Source: Paracentrotus lividus
Taxonomy: Eukaryota; Echinodermata; Echinoidea; Camarodonta; Echinidae
DNA: 64,000 bases
Assembly (NCBI GenBank): GCA_940671915.1
Contig: CALNVZ010002100.1
Span: 16,657,275 to 16,721,274 of the forward strand
Reading direction: 5' to 3'
Part shown: positions 63,983-64,000 of the stretch, piece by piece
Layout of the letters: each line of letters opens with the position of its first letter
Numbering within the stretch: position 1 is the first letter of the stretch
The notes under the pieces: generated by a model
Databases searched by the model: none
Seen by the model: only the letters and a program-made list of their open reading frames with translations
Told to the model about the DNA's origin: nothing
Translations under genes and position numbers: made by a program

Positions 63983-64000
63983 CTGAAACAGGACAAAGAA

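Overview
The window is animal nuclear DNA, AT-rich, with many short exons, long introns and dense transposon debris. The repeat types point to a marine deuterostome, probably an echinoderm: tRNA-Glu-type SINEs followed by a 'CCTT..CAAGGCA' body, (AAT)n-linked LINE tails with a 'TTTATATAGCGC' signature, and palindromic MITEs with ends such as GGGGGTGTTTCATAAAG. The species cannot be fixed from the sequence alone.

There are two protein-coding genes in convergent orientation. On the + strand, from 10.6 to 51.0 kb, lies WASHC4 (SWIP, KIAA1033), the large scaffold subunit of the endosomal WASH complex that activates Arp2/3. I trace 34 coding exons with matching splice phases, about 1,160 residues against 1,173 in human. 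Only the extreme N-terminal exon is missing. On the - strand, from 63.98 down to 55.14 kb, lies the 3' part of a second conserved gene: ten exons, all in phase, 734 residues plus stop, with its 5' end beyond the window. Its C-terminal half is basic and proline-rich, and it could be a ciliary protein of the KIAA1257/CFAP92 type, but that naming is weak.

Layout. 1-10.6 kb: no gene recognised; microsatellites, two terminal-inverted-repeat elements, a GC-rich array, a LINE 3' end and a MITE. 10.6-12.3 kb: WASHC4 exons 1-2. 12.3-31.9 kb: a head-to-tail duplication of about 10 kb carrying exons 3-9 twice. The first copy is clean; the second is full of single-base indels that break most exons. The first copy also holds a 757-bp TTAA-flanked MITE that is absent from the second. 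I read this as two haplotypes, or a raw-read gap fill, placed in series. 32.6-33.0 kb: exon 10 is cut by a 25-N gap next to a duplicated piece of intron. 33.7-51.0 kb: exons 11-34, with a triplicated exon-25 fragment, tandem relics of exon 29, a tandem tRNA-Glu SINE array, a fold-back element and LINE fragments. 51.0-55.1 kb: the intergenic 3' ends of both genes. 55.1-64.0 kb: the minus-strand gene with MITEs, a SINE and a LINE fragment in its introns.

Several WASHC4 exons (1, 18, 19, 21, 29, 30) each need one- or two-base corrections, while all ten exons of the neighbouring gene are clean. With the duplication and the gap, this suggests a poor local assembly rather than a dead gene. The most interesting biological signals are the exon-25 triplication, whose copies differ mostly at synonymous sites, the occupied/empty pair for the TTAA element, and transposons built from iterated near-palindromic 14-15-bp motifs.
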